The translations under genes and the position numbers were made by a program. Under the pieces are notes generated by a model, which was not told where the DNA came from, did not search any database, and saw nothing but the letters and a program-made list of their open reading frames with translations. From Triatoma infestans (taxonomy: Eukaryota > Arthropoda > Insecta > Hemiptera > Reduviidae), in the NCBI GenBank assembly GCA_011037195.1, contig JAAEAF010002629.1, positions 62,001-126,000 on the forward strand: DNA of 64,000 nt, in the 5' to 3' direction. Below, one piece after another: positions 26,780 through 39,296 of this stretch (within the stretch, counting starts at the first letter, position 1; every line of letters starts with the position of its first letter).

Positions 26780-27860
26780 AAAATTCTGGCGTGAAACACT
26801 CACACAACTTTCTCTTTCTGCGGTTTACATATTTATAATTTTTGACTATACTGTTCTAACATAGAATACTTACTAGATAGATGTTAGGTTATCTTCAAGA
26901 TGCATGAACGAGAGAATCTAAACGTTATAAAAACTATTTTTTTTTTAAATCCAACTTGACTCCTCTTCCAAAATCTTCCTTCCTTAAATGAATTTGCTCG
27001 GAAAACTAATTCAAACAAAAGTATAGGTTTCTGTGGTGACTGACAAAAGTGAAGTTTAATGAGGAAGTCGCAAAAACTGAACTATCCATTCTGTAAAATT
27101 GTACTATTGATTCACCCACTTTCTTCAAACTTGGAATTTCGGCAACTTATTTAATTCTAATTAATATTATGTATATGATAGAGTCGTATAATCAACCAAG
27201 AAAACAATCCCACCCCTCTCCCAGAAGCCCCCTTAAATGTCCTTTTCCAGAGAAGTTGCAAAAGCTCTTTATATGTGTAGTTCACATAAAATGTTTAAAG
27301 AAAACCGTTGGAGGCATTTTTCAAGAAAGCAGAAAATTTAAAAACTTCAGTAAAAACGCATTTGCATCTACCGATTTTTCAAACTCTAAATTTCGGCAAC
27401 AAATATAATTGTAAATAATATTATATTGATGATAAAATTTGTAATAAACTAAAATAGCACTTTAGAGGGAAATATTACCCCATCACACCTCCAAAGTCAT
27501 TTTTACTGGAAAAATGTTTTCAATAAAAGTTGTACTAATTATTATGGATAGTTGACGAAATAAGTTTAGAAAATCGTTGGGAGCCGTTTTTGAGAAAATA
27601 ACAAAAAACTGAAAAATCCATTCAGTAAAATGGTGCTTCCGGTTGATTGATTATGATTAAAACGTATTGTTGGGTTCCATACTAGAACTTACAGGAAAGT
27701 ATCAAGTTTGGACTTTCTGCGATTTTTCTATTTTGAGTTATGCTGATCACACACACACCACTTTTTCTGACTCAGAAGACCTCGAAACGTGATATAGAAT
27801 ATTGTGAAAACTTGATATCGAATATTTGATACGATCGCAATAAAAGTAGAACTTTTGGCA
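26780..27860 (+). repeat. Copy of the HINE/DINE-like repeat family
   Basis: The 5' terminus tctggcgtgaaacactcacac with the following aactttctcttt is at 26786-26818. The core carries repeated gaaaatcg-type and ttcggcaac-type units (27130-27640). The 3' side has ccactttttctgactcag, ttgatatcgaatatttgatacgatcgcaata (split blocks, 27755-27840). The terminal hairpin has decayed. The open frame 27169-27408 inside it is not protein-like. Confidence 0.6.
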
Positions 27861-30637
27861 GACCAACTTAATGTTTTATCTATAATTAGTTTCCGGTGTA
27901 ACGAATATATAATTGAAGGTAGTGAAACAAATGATTTTAATTTATTTAATTCTTTTTATTTCAAATATTTACCTAATTAAAATATAATATTTACAACAGG
28001 ATCAAGATTCTCTTATATCAAACATAAATATACAGGAATATTTATGTTTTTTTTTCTCAAAAAAAATTATTCCACAGATACGACGAATTACTAATTATAA
28101 TCATACAATCTGTGCATGTTTTTTAAACAAAAGCATCTGTATGCATATTTTATGAATCGAGAGGTTTACTGAGAGAAATATTTCTCCTACAACAAACTAT
28201 ACTGTAATAATTTTTTTTTACCTTTCTCAAATACATTTATGGTTCCACTTTTATTTTCAAATGCACGATTATATTATCACAAAAATATTTCCATATGGAA
28301 TCAAAGACAGTATCAACTAAACAAAAAAGAAAATAAGAGAAAGTAAAAGTATACATATACTCCAACTTGTATATGTGCATATCAACAAAAACGTTGATGA
28401 TAATAATAATATTTATGTTTCATATACAACCACAGTTAATATTAATTAAAAATTGTTTTCTGGAAGGGACAATCAATTGATCAATTTAAAATTAAATTTA
28501 TATATAATCTAAATTAAGAGTGGCCATTTCTGTTATTACAACTCAAACACAGATGGCACATCATTTAAAACTGGGCACAGCCATTCTCTGCCAATTAAAT
28601 GCACATTATTTCTTTTCTAAATCATGAAAAATAATAATAATTACAAAAAAATGTCATAAATACCAACTTCGATAATACTAAAAAACAAGATGACGGATAT
28701 ATGATGATTAAACCAAATTTTATGATTGAAAATTAATATTTTGAAAAAAATAACTTTTAACTCCATAGGTAGGGAAATAATTTCAAAACTAAAAATAAAC
28801 ATTGAAACTAATGTAAATTAATACAATTATATAATGTAATATACTATTTTTACACAACAAATACTATTTTTGAATCATATTTAATATTTGTCACTAAATT
28901 ATAGTTTAAATAAAAAGAAAAATATAATGTAAAGAACAATATTTAAATGAAAAACACTTAATTAATTCTCAAAGATAGAAATATTTATAAAAGATATATA
29001 TGTATAATAAACACACACTAAATTTACTTTTATATACCTAATGAACATAGAGATGAATTTTTGTTTTCTTTGATACATTGGAATTCTAAATTTTCTAATC
29101 TGAAATTTTGCGCAAACACATTTCCTAACACATTTATAAGCAAAAATTAATAATAAACAATAGCTGAAACAAAATGGAAATAAAGTCATGAAGAAAAAGT
29201 GATAATATAGGAAGAATTATGTCCATTAAATTTCGTTCGCAACTTTGCCAACAGTTATTTCTCTTCAATAAACACAATTTTTGTATTTATATATATATAT
29301 TTTATTTGTCACAATACGTTATTTGATTTATTACTTCAAATTTCAATGAAGAAATTTTTGGAAAAAAAAATTAATTATAGAATCCTAAATTTGTAATAAA
29401 AGCTAAATTTCATTTAAATTAATATTATTTAATAACTAATCTGTCACAAATATACATTCTGTAATATTATCAGTATTAGTTTTGAACATTGAAATATAAA
29501 CGCACTTGAAAACCGTGTTCTTATAATATTTTTTATATTTTACTATATTGAGTATTTATTTGAAACATTAACTAATAATACAAAATATAAAATTAGATAT
29601 AAATATAAATGTTCGCATTTTCTACACTAAAACGCGCACGCAATATAGAAATATAAATATAAATAATACTCGACACTTAATTATTAAATAATAATATACA
29701 TATATATCGTCAATTGATTTATTTTTAAACACGACAGAGGAATTATTGTTTTGTTTCAAAAAGTGAAAATATTAAAACATTATAATAACAACTAAATAAA
29801 ATACCAATGCCAAATCACAGTCTTTACATTCATTTTTTAAAAACCTGACTACCACAAAAAAAAAAAAAAATGGCCTGGACTTATGCACTACCCAACCATT
29901 TTTATTTCTTCTCTTCATTGGTATTATGATATAAAATCAAAAAATGTGTATTATATGTGATGCTAATTAATTAACGGCTTGCACTTACGTTTCAATTTAA
30001 TTTTATACAAAAATACCAGAATCTTACACTATACACACCAATTGTTTTACTGAATTGTCCAAATTCAAAACCAGTAGTTCATTATTATTATTTTTTAATT
30101 ATTAACACTGTTTTAATCACAGTCTTATACACACACATTATTAACTAAAATCCCGACCGCACGCACTGAGCTGGGCAATTTGTTGCAGTCTATTTGCAGT
30201 TCAATAATTGTTTGTAGATATTTTATGTATTAAAAGAAGAGGCGTTCATTTTTATAAATGTGTTATCATCAATACAATTAAAAGATATAACAATAATCAA
30301 TCGAATGGCAATTTATGAATCGAAATATTCGAATTATGAAGCGATTTAAATTAGCTATGGATGTAAGGGGGAAATGCCTATAAAGAAACGCTGTTTTTAA
30401 ATAATAATAACAACTAGAATGCCAACATTTTTCAATTCTTCAAGTCTAGTATTAAATACACAATTGATCACGTGAACATTCAGCAAAATACTTGGAATTT
30501 TTAAATTTTTTTACTTAATATACTATGTTTTTCTTTAAATGGAAGTCAATATCAAAAAATAAAAATTGTAAAAAAATAAAAACGAACGACCCCTTATATT
30601 AATTAAAATTGCTAATCAATTAAAAAAAAAAATTGAA
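27861..30637 (-). other. Probable 3' UTR and 3' flank of the bestrophin gene
   Basis: Very AT-rich DNA downstream of the bestrophin stop codon at 30638. Its exact limits cannot be set from sequence; many AATAAA hexamers occur on the - strand. No exon, RNA gene or repeat is supported. Confidence 0.35.
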
Positions 30638-33600
30638 TTACACATACACTTCTGATCTTCTATGTTGTGATGCAATACTAGTTTTACGTGATCTGTCTGG
30701 ATCATCATTACTTAATGTAGAACCAGAAGATGAACCACAAGCGGAATCACCTCGATCCTCTGGTAATTCAGTAATCTTTACATTACTATTCAAAACTCCT
30801 AAAACACCACCTCCTACACCTCCTTGTCCAGATTCAGCAGTTGTGGTTATAGTTGGACTTAACCCGACAACAATTGGTTGCTGCATAGTCGTCAATGCAA
30901 CTGGATTAACGGCTACAGCTAAAGGTTGTCCAATAACTCCTGATATACCAGCTGATGTTAAAGTTGGTGGTAGTACAGCTTGTGCTAATGCAGCTGTACT
31001 TCCTGATGATGTCACCGATGATTGGTTACCGTCCATCTCTTGTATTGTTGACAAAGTCACCACCTGAAACCATAAATTCATTTTTAACAAATTGTCAACT
31101 TATTTCTAATGATTATGTCAAGTAATGTCAGTATTTCTCTTAGCTCATCCAAAAACTTTCCTGGCAATCTAGTAATATATAGCGAATGGCAAAGTGGGAT
31201 CAAGAAATTTCTGGGCAAGCAAATTTATAAGTTAGAACCCTCGTACTAAACATGTGAAAAGAGTTGCTTTTTTTTAAATAATCAAAAACAAAATTAATTA
31301 TTTGTCAAGCAAAAACTTTACCAATTAAACCTGGCATAAAACGCTACTGACTTGTTTTTGAATAAGCATTGTCCAAAAAATTAAAAAGATGTTAAAGAAA
31401 AGGATAACAAATTCATGTGATCTGTAGAATCCGTTTAGCTCCCTCGATTGTTCATATTGTATGTTGACTGTAAAATGAATGAATATGTAGTTGAAATGGG
31501 TACTGTGTGCTGGTGAGCTGAACCCTGTCATACCATTAATTCCCGGAAAATTCCCTCATTATCTGTAATACAGATAGGCACTAAATGTGTGAGTGCTTTT
31601 CAAAGCGATGTCCATATTGTTTAGCAGGAATACCCGCCGATATGCCAAGATTACTATTTATAGGGCTTACACCAAGGTTGTGCGCGTTTTATATAATCTT
31701 CTAAAGATGTAGGAAGTCAGTATCAGAGTAACACCGTTAAACAGAACTGTAAAAACATCGAGCACTCTCTAAGGTTTTTTTTTTTTTTTTTTTTTTTGAG
31801 GTTTCAGGTCATTGCAGTGCACTATCCCCTGTAACAATCTTTTTCAACGACATTCCCCTGTTACAAATTTATTTGGCAACACATCTTTGTGGGAAAAGCC
31901 GAAAAAGTAACTATATTAAGCTAAATGTTGAAAGTCGTATAGGCCATTACATTCCCTGCCAAAAAAACGAACCTAAGTTTGCGTTATATTTAAAACAAGA
32001 AGATTAATTCAGAACTAATTTGTAATCTCCAGAAGGTTTAGAAAGTACATAAACTTTCTTACTATTTCCAAAAGCATTCGTCTTTATCGTAAAACTATTT
32101 TTAGTAAAAAAAGAAGTACATAAGAAGAATATGAACATGCTACAGTTTATATGGAGAGAGGAAAGTCGGTTTTTCATATAACATATAGGAAAGTCATAAA
32201 CTAAGAAGCACAGGTTTTCAACATTTTCAGAATTGATATTTTGCATATTCTATCATAAACAAAATAAACCGTAATTATCATAAAATGGAAATACCTGTAG
32301 CACTGCATTAGATGGATATTCTGCAGAAACAAAGGTGTTCTGTGCTATGGGGTTATTTTGAGTTACACTTCCATTGGCCATGTTATTGTTATTAATATTA
32401 TTGTTATTGTGAGGAAATATCAGCTTATTATCCTTATCAGTGACCTCCTTTGTTACATCTGGTGTTGGAATCCTTGGTCTATTTTTCAGGTTTGCTGGAA
32501 TGGATGATACATTTAGTTTTCCAGGACCTAAAATTTAAATAAAGTTTTTACTAATTTATTTACTTACCTTTCATTAATTTAGAAACAACATATAGCTATA
32601 AGAAATATTTCACAAATTTCTGAATGTCAACGAATTGCAATACTTTTTTTATTCATAAATAATTTGCATTTAAGTTTGGCAAATATATCTCAAGCAAGTA
32701 TTGCAATTTGCTTGCTAGAAACATGAACTTGACTAGACTTGTTTACAAGTTATCGAGAGAATTCACCAGAAAAAAAATCCTCAGAGTTGCGCTCCCGTCA
32801 AAACTATAAACTTCACGAATCCATATCAAATAAAAGATTAAAAATAACAAGTACAACTAGTCATTAATTGCATCTTATTAATGAGAGGAACTGATTGTCA
32901 ATAACGAATAAAAGAATGATAAGAACAACAACTGATTAAGAATGATAATAAACAACAAATAGGTTCAGAAATTTGCAACGAATCCCATACAAATCAGTTT
33001 TGCATTACAAAAATTGATATATTTCTAAACAACTGGTTCTTATATTATCGACGAGTATTAGTTATCGTACCAAGCTAATGACTGTTAAAAGGATTCCCAA
33101 TTTAAAACTACGAAAAATGTTAACAAATTAGGTACTATAAAGAAGAGAAGATAGTAAGCGTAGGTTAAGTTGCGAATTTTTGTAACCTGAACTTCAGAAA
33201 TTGAACACTGATGACCTAATGCTACAAATCTAAAAAAAATTTTCTCAAATTACCTTTAGTTTAGTTTATGGAATATTTTTTATTTGATTATGAATTTCGT
33301 ATTTATCTTATTACTTTTTTTCAAATATTTATCTTATTATTTTTTTCAAAACTATGTTGTAAATTGGATGTTGAGGTTCGGTCACAAAAAACACTTTTTA
33401 CCTAAATTTTCTCCGACGTTTCAGCAAATTTATTGCCTTCTTCGGGTAAAAATTTCTTGTTTGAATTTCAAACAAGAGGCTTCTAGGAAGAAAAATTCTA
33501 ACGGTACTGTTGGACTCGATCACTGGACCTCCGCTTGGGAGTCCAGTGCGCTAACCACGGAGCTAATCCCTTTCCTTATACATAATTTTATTATTAAATT

Positions 33601-34019
33601 GATTTTACTTTATTATTATTAATACAAGATTGTCCAAATTTGCAACTATAATTCCTAATTCCTTTGTAATAATTAAAATACGATGCGTCATTGATTTGAA
33701 ACATATGTAAAAAAATATACGGACCTCTGCCTCTTCTAGTAGATTTTCTGCCAATCAGTCTGTCATAAATCGACATCTTATGTTGTGCATGATGTGCGTT
33801 GTGAACTGGATGGTTGCTGCCTGGTGCAGTTCCAGGTAATTGTCCACCAGCGCCAACTGTAACCACCGCATCAGGACTTGAATATACCGAATTATGACGT
33901 GTTCTACCGCCAAACAGACCAGAACTATAGGTGGAAGATGATCTAATTGAACCCATTCTCTGCCACTGACGTTGTAACCAATTTTTCTTTCTTTCCACAA
34001 GTGGAGTATCAACACTTTC
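30638..34019 (-). CDS. Bestrophin, cytoplasmic tail (last three exons)
   Basis: Three - strand exons join in phase: 34019-33725, 32527-32295 and 31063-30638, encoding 317 residues and a TAA. The first follows in phase (0/0) from the bestrophin core exon at 60891-60655. It starts ESVDTPLVERKKNWLQRQW and holds basic, Ser-rich sequence and a His-rich stretch. The second is Pro/Asn-rich with an Asn run (NNNNINNNN). The third is Ser/Thr/Gly/Val-rich with an acidic KITELPEDRGDSACG motif and ends in EVYV, which fits a class II PDZ ligand pattern. Long, poorly conserved cytoplasmic tails are normal for bestrophins. One weak point is the first exon's donor (gtccgt). It keeps the frame and pairs with a clean acceptor, but an intermediate exon could exist. 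The assignment depends on the upstream exon. Confidence 0.8.
31775..31797. repeat. Poly(T) run
   Basis: About 23 consecutive T inside the last bestrophin intron. Confidence 0.9.
33360..33455 (+). repeat. Short dispersed repeat with cgacgtttc core
   Basis: It matches 61788-61862: ggatgttgaggttcg, tcacaaaaaa, then ccgacgtttc(a/g)gcaaattta. The reverse complement carries gaag-aaggca...tgctgaaacgtc, a decayed form of the CTGANGA-hairpin-GAAA core seen at 40639. It abuts a SINE. Confidence 0.55.
33480..33576 (-). mobile_element. SINE family 1 copy, tRNA-like head
   Basis: The reverse complement reads aagggattagctccgtgg, ttagcgcactggactccca and gcggaggtcc: an A-box-like head followed by a degraded B box and cttcctagaagcctc. 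It is truncated to the 5' third of the element and lies in the bestrophin intron next to the first tail exon. Confidence 0.65.
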
Positions 34020-34113
34020 CTACAAACATAATAATTTTTTTTAAAATAAAGCTATACTTTTTATTATAATAATAATAAAAATAGTAGGCGCTAATAACCT
34101 TAGAAGTTGATGC

Positions 34114-34115
<2 letters not shown>

Positions 34116-34159
<44 letters not shown>
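34116..34159. repeat. 44-base poly(A) run
   Basis: An uninterrupted A run in the bestrophin intron just upstream of the first tail exon on the - strand. It could be the tail of an unrecognised retroposon or slippage. A run this long is prone to assembly error. Confidence 0.9.
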
Positions 34160-34163
<4 letters not shown>

Positions 34164-36059
34164 TAATAATAATGTACTTTTGTTAGAATGAAAGAAAGAA
34201 ACTTCCAACTGTCTAATAAGGAAGGATCTTTTGAGAATTGGCCTAGCAAACCAATGTAACATGATTAAAGTTACTGGGTTCGTTCCAGATTGTGAAATGT
34301 GTGAAATAATAACGAATACTAGTGAACTCCATCCAAGAACCTGGCTGTTTTTGGATGTAAAGCCCGTCTGCAAAAATAGCTTTTCATTTTGTAGATTCCA
34401 TCAAAGGACTTTATATTTCTGAAAGTTCAATGTAGTATCAAATTTATTATTTTAGAAAAAAGAAGAAGAAAGTTTCATGTTCATTTGTCTTTGGTCTTGG
34501 GGTTTTTCCAGCATGAGTTTAACGTATGTAGTTTACATGGATTTAGTTTAGTAATAAATTCTACACAAATTTATCTATTTAATCTGATAATATATACTTT
34601 TTATTTTTATTGAAACTATTAAGTTTGACATACGACTATCCCCGCTTTTATTAAAATTCAAATTTACAGGATACTTCCTTCAGCTAAACTTGATAGAAAT
34701 GTTTATGACACAAGTGGGATGAGAGAAGGACATAAGGAAGTAAGGTATGCAGACTAGATTACATAATGAAATCTATTATAGTTACTATAAATATGCAAAC
34801 ATTAAGTTACATTTTCTCAGGAGAAAAAAAAAAAATAATAAAACAATAAATAAACGAAATGGTGAAAACTAGATAAAATGTTTGCTTATAGAGAAACATG
34901 TCACATTTTATGGGACAACCTAACTTATATATGTGATAAAAAGTAAATAAGTGAAATTTTAGATATAATTTGCACAGAAATGTTGGATTAAATTCGTCTA
35001 GCGGATATTATGATAAAAATGATTAACAAAACAACTTTCAATTTCTTTATACAAAGTAACCTTATTGAAGAACAAAGGATTAGTTTTCACTCTAATGATG
35101 GCAAAACATGAAAGTGGATTAGGCACTTTGATAATATATTTATATATCAACTTTCTATCATTAGTTATAATCAATATTATTATTATTAAAATTCAGTGTT
35201 GTAGTTTGTAAATATAGATTTTATTTAAATATATTTTTTAGGGTTAATACTTGAAATTAATAACCTGAATTTAATAATTTAGGACAAACTTGCCGATTCA
35301 TTTATATATAAAAATAAATGTTATTTATTATATTAATCTAGACCTACTACTAATGTTTCATTAATAATGTGAATATTTTTTTTTAAGGCATCAAATAATC
35401 TAAATCGAAATAATAATTGCATTTTTAACGCAAATGACCTAATTGTTGACGTGCAAAAGAAGTGCTTACGAAAATATTTTCCTCCAAATAGAAGATAGAC
35501 ATTTATTTGCACATCCCCTACCCTAAAATATTAAACTTTAAAAACAAACAACCATGAAAATAATAATTTATCATTAGAGTCCATTTATTTACGGCCCAAA
35601 CAGAATTTAAATAAAATCCAAACCACTATGTCCAGATTTAAATTAATTAAGAGGGAATATGGCATATTGTGAAATCTTTACTATTTACTGATGAATATAC
35701 ATTGAAAGAATTGCTTTAAAAAATGCATAAAATTAAACAGATATTGTATCGCGGATTTTATTTATTCAATTTGTAATAAAAGTAAATTAACATGCTTTGC
35801 CAAAACTTGAAAGTACTGCAAAAGCTTTGGTAAAAACTTGAAAATAACTAAATAATCAAATTATACGTTTTGTCTTATATAGGACATCAAAAATAATTTT
35901 GATCGTGTCGCGGAGGACTTGTCCGCCTGCGGTGATCTCTGATACGTGAGCAAAGGAAAGATATGTAAGGACGGGGTTTCCTATTTTTATTTATTTATTT
36001 TATCTACTATTTTTCGTTCTTTCTGTTTCTTCTGCCTGCCGTCTATCAAGTATTCCAGA
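34160..36059. other. AT-rich bestrophin intron DNA
   Basis: No exon or repeat family is recognised; simple AT-rich sequence throughout. Confidence 0.35.
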
Positions 36060-37060
36060 AGGTCAATATCTTCCACTAGTTGACGTCACTATGGTCGTTG
36101 ACAGGGAAGAGATGGTGCAGGTTGATTAACAACAAGCAAAGAAGCAACGCCTAATTTGTGCCGCTCTATTGCTAGGTTGCATACATGTTTTACATGATAC
36201 AAGAATCCTACACTTATAAAGGATCGGTTCGCAGTCTGAGTGCGGTCGATGGCAGGCTGTTTGTTGCGGACGGCGAGGGCACTCCTAGAGTATATATTTG
36301 TGTTAGAAGAAATGTCAGTGCCGTTCTGCTCAGACAGTTTTGTTCCAGAAATTGGATGGCGGTGAGGGTTGCTCTGGGGTTGGTGGATGGTGCCTCGATG
36401 GTAGCCTAGCCTACTTCCCTTATGATCGACCCTTCCCTCCTCCTCAGGAATTTGGTCCAGTTTTCAGAGTCCAGCAACACATCTACAATTATAGGATGTG
36501 ATGCAAATGCACATCATCCCTCTGGGGCAGCAGCGATACCCTTAATCGGGGCTCCCTATCATGGACTTCTTGATAGGTACAGAGTTGGAGCTAATAAACA
36601 CGGGTTCTATCCCACTTTTGTAACCAGATTAGAAGGCAAGTTATTGATATTACTCTTGCTTCTAGAAATATTAGTAAACTTATTAGAGATTGGAAGGTAA
36701 GTTCTGAAGCTTCCATTTCTGATCACAGGATCATTAGGTTTAGTTTGGGGATTGATCCAATCACCCTGGGTACCAATAGGAATCCCAGAAGGGCGGATTG
36801 GAATTTTTTTTCTAGACTTCTAGGAGATAAAATGATTATCAATTAAGTGTTTTTGGTGATAATAGAAAGGAAATTGCCAAGGGAGGCTAGTATCCTCATG
36901 AACACATTATAGCTTCATTCGAAGAGACTTGTCCTGCCAAGTTGGTCAGTAGAAACCCCTGCTTGTCATCTTCGTTAAAAAATCTAAGAAGACAAGTTGG
37001 GAGCTATTACAGGAAGGCCGTCCTAAATGATTCTTCGGAATCATGAAATAGGTACAATAA
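36060..37060 (+). mobile_element. R1/LOA-type LINE, endonuclease domain, 3' truncated
   Basis: The + strand frames give IQESYTYKGSVRSLSAVDGRL and VYICVRRNVSAVLLRQF (36190-36350). After a frame change come IGCDANAHHPSGAA (about 36490), LLDRYRVGANKHGFYPTFVTR (about 36565-36625), SEASISDHRIIRFS (about 36705-36745) and SRNPCLSSSLKNLRRQV (about 36950). The GCDANAHH...PTFVT...SDHR order is the APE endonuclease signature of R1/LOA-type ORF2. Frameshifts make it dead, and no RT domain follows. The head matches the fragment at 25440-25860. Confidence 0.8.
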
Positions 37061-37730
37061 CACTTCAATGCCATGAAGTAAGGACCACTGGGTATTTTCA
37101 CTACTAGGTCATGTAAACATTCACCATATTTGCTTATTGTATCTACTCTACAATTGCAATAAATTATTAAAGGAGAGAGAGAAAGATACAATAGTCTTTA
37201 AAAAGCGTATTAATACGCTTCAAGGAAAGCCAAAAAAACTCTTGAGAGACTTTCGCGAGGATCTAAATTCGATTCAAGAGACATCTAGGAAGAGATATGG
37301 TCATTCTATCATTCATCGTTAGTTGCTTTTAAAGATTCCTATTAAAGATTTTCCTTCTGACAGAATGTTTAAGACTTTTTTTCGATCATTTTTACAGTAT
37401 AAGATTAAATTGTAGGGGAGATTGGGTTCCGTCTGGTGTGTGTGTGACATCTGATAATTACCTTTGATGTTACACGTACAGTTCCAGAAAAGTAGAAAAG
37501 CTATAAAAGTAGAATAGGATTCGTATATGTGTGGACCGTATACAAAGATTAAAAGAAATAGATGAAGCCTTACTAAAAATTATGAAAAATCGAAAAAAAA
37601 ATATTCAACAAAGTCGCAGTTCCGATTGGTGGATTTTGGGTGTCAGATGCGGAGATAAATCAATAAATAAACCTATGACACAACAAGCCAAGGCTTGCCA
37701 GACGGCTATTTATATTGGGGGGGGGGGTGA

Positions 37731-37915
37731 TAGAACGCTACGGTTCCCTCGCCATTTAGCTCTGATTTTCGCCATCTAGGTGCACTACCAACTGCAGCTT
37801 CACAGTGTTTCTCACAATGCTTGCTCAACACCGACTTTGCCCACACGGAAATCGAACCCCGAATTCTCGCACCAAAGGTGATGAGAGCGCTAGCCACTAG
37901 ACCAATGCATGAGGA
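37731..37915 (-). mobile_element. SINE family 2 copy (tRNA-derived)
   Basis: The reverse complement starts gcattggtctagtggctagc (tRNA-type A box). The B box follows (ggttcgatttcc), then cagttggtagtgcacc, cagagctaaatggcga and gaaccgtagcgt, matching 9140-9345. A run of ten G (37719-37728) flanks the 3' end. It is not a tRNA gene because the body continues well past the T-arm. Confidence 0.75.
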
Positions 37916-39296
37916 CCAAATGCGGTGATGCTTCTTGTGAATTTCGGTTTTTGAGATATTTAATTCACATACATACATACAAACACACAGATGGAAAGAG
38001 AGAGAGAGAGGTACCTCCATTCGTTATAAACATTTTCTTCGTACTGTGGGACCTCAGAACAGTATTCCCAGTGATAATTCAATTTCATAAAATATACACA
38101 ATCGCAAATCTTAAGCAAGGATTATTTCCTCATTTCATGATCAAGTTTATTTTGCATCTTCTAATCTATTGTGCACTTTATATGAAATTAATTAAGTGCA
38201 GAATTAAAAAAAAATAAAATAAAATAAAACGGGAAAAAGTTCCAGAAATGGAAACATGGCGAAAGATAACGAGATGATTGCAGTGAATTAATTCCGTTAT
38301 AGGCTGTATGAGAGATGTACAAAAAGCGGATATATATATATACAGAAGCAAGAACATAAGGAGGCGCCATCTCAACAGTGTCTGGGGCATGTTAGTGTCT
38401 GGAGTTGAGGCGAAGGAGACCAAGTGCAGAGGAGCCTCAGTGCGGAGTAGTTGTGTGTGTACGCTACTCCTCACCACAGTATAACGGAGTCTACCACTTG
38501 TTTTTTTTTTTTCTATTTTTATTTATTTTCTTATTTTACTTAATGGCCGGACACAATCACGGTTATCCCCTTTACAATTTAGAACAAAAAAAAAAATAAT
38601 CATACGCTATATTTCGCGCATAAACTTAATAGCGATCTTTAAAAGGAAAGAAGAAATAAAGCAAAGAGATATTAGAAAACAGCTAAACACATGTGATGGG
38701 CGCAATTAAAAAACTCACCAGCTCATTTATAATTGAATACGGAAAGCGACTTTAATTTGTCATATTTAAAAACTTAAAAATTGTTAAATTATACTTACTA
38801 AGCATGCCTTAAAGTAAATACTAGAAATATTTTATTCTGCATACTAATAATATGGTAGGAAATAATATTCAAATATGACTTTACCGAATAAAGTTTCAAT
38901 TTATATCCAATATGGCAGATATAATAATACATACATTCTAATTTTAATTAAAAGGAAACAATGTTTTCCTTTTTGAATCGGAAACTGGTCAAAAAATTAA
39001 CTAATTTCTAAATGTCAGACATTTCTATTATATTTATAATTTTCTTCAATGACCTACTTCTAAGGAGAAAAATATGATTATTTCTATTTGCTTTTATTTT
39101 CCCTCTTTAGTTTTTACCACATTATTGAAGAAGATTATAAAATATAGTTTGAAACGTCTGACATTTATTAAAAATTAGTTAAGTTTTTTATCAATTCTTG
39201 AAACTTCAAAAATGGAAAAATTGTGCAAATAATTGTGATCGACAAAAAAAAAAAAAAAAAAATATCTATGAGATCATTAAAATGTAATTTCAATTT

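Noticed and set aside
27169..27408. 79-residue open frame
   Set aside because: It falls inside a HINE-like repeat copy and is not conserved in the other copies.
30633..31067. 144-residue + strand open frame
   Set aside because: It is the antisense shadow of the last bestrophin exon, which has proper splice borders and phase on the - strand.
37531..37779. 82-residue charged open frame
   Set aside because: It has an unremarkable Lys/Ile-rich composition, no splice context and runs into a SINE.
38380..38490. GC-richer patch with + strand frame MRRRRPSAEEPQC
   Set aside because: No splice support and no similarity I can see to a gene; possibly a further repeat, but only one copy is visible here.
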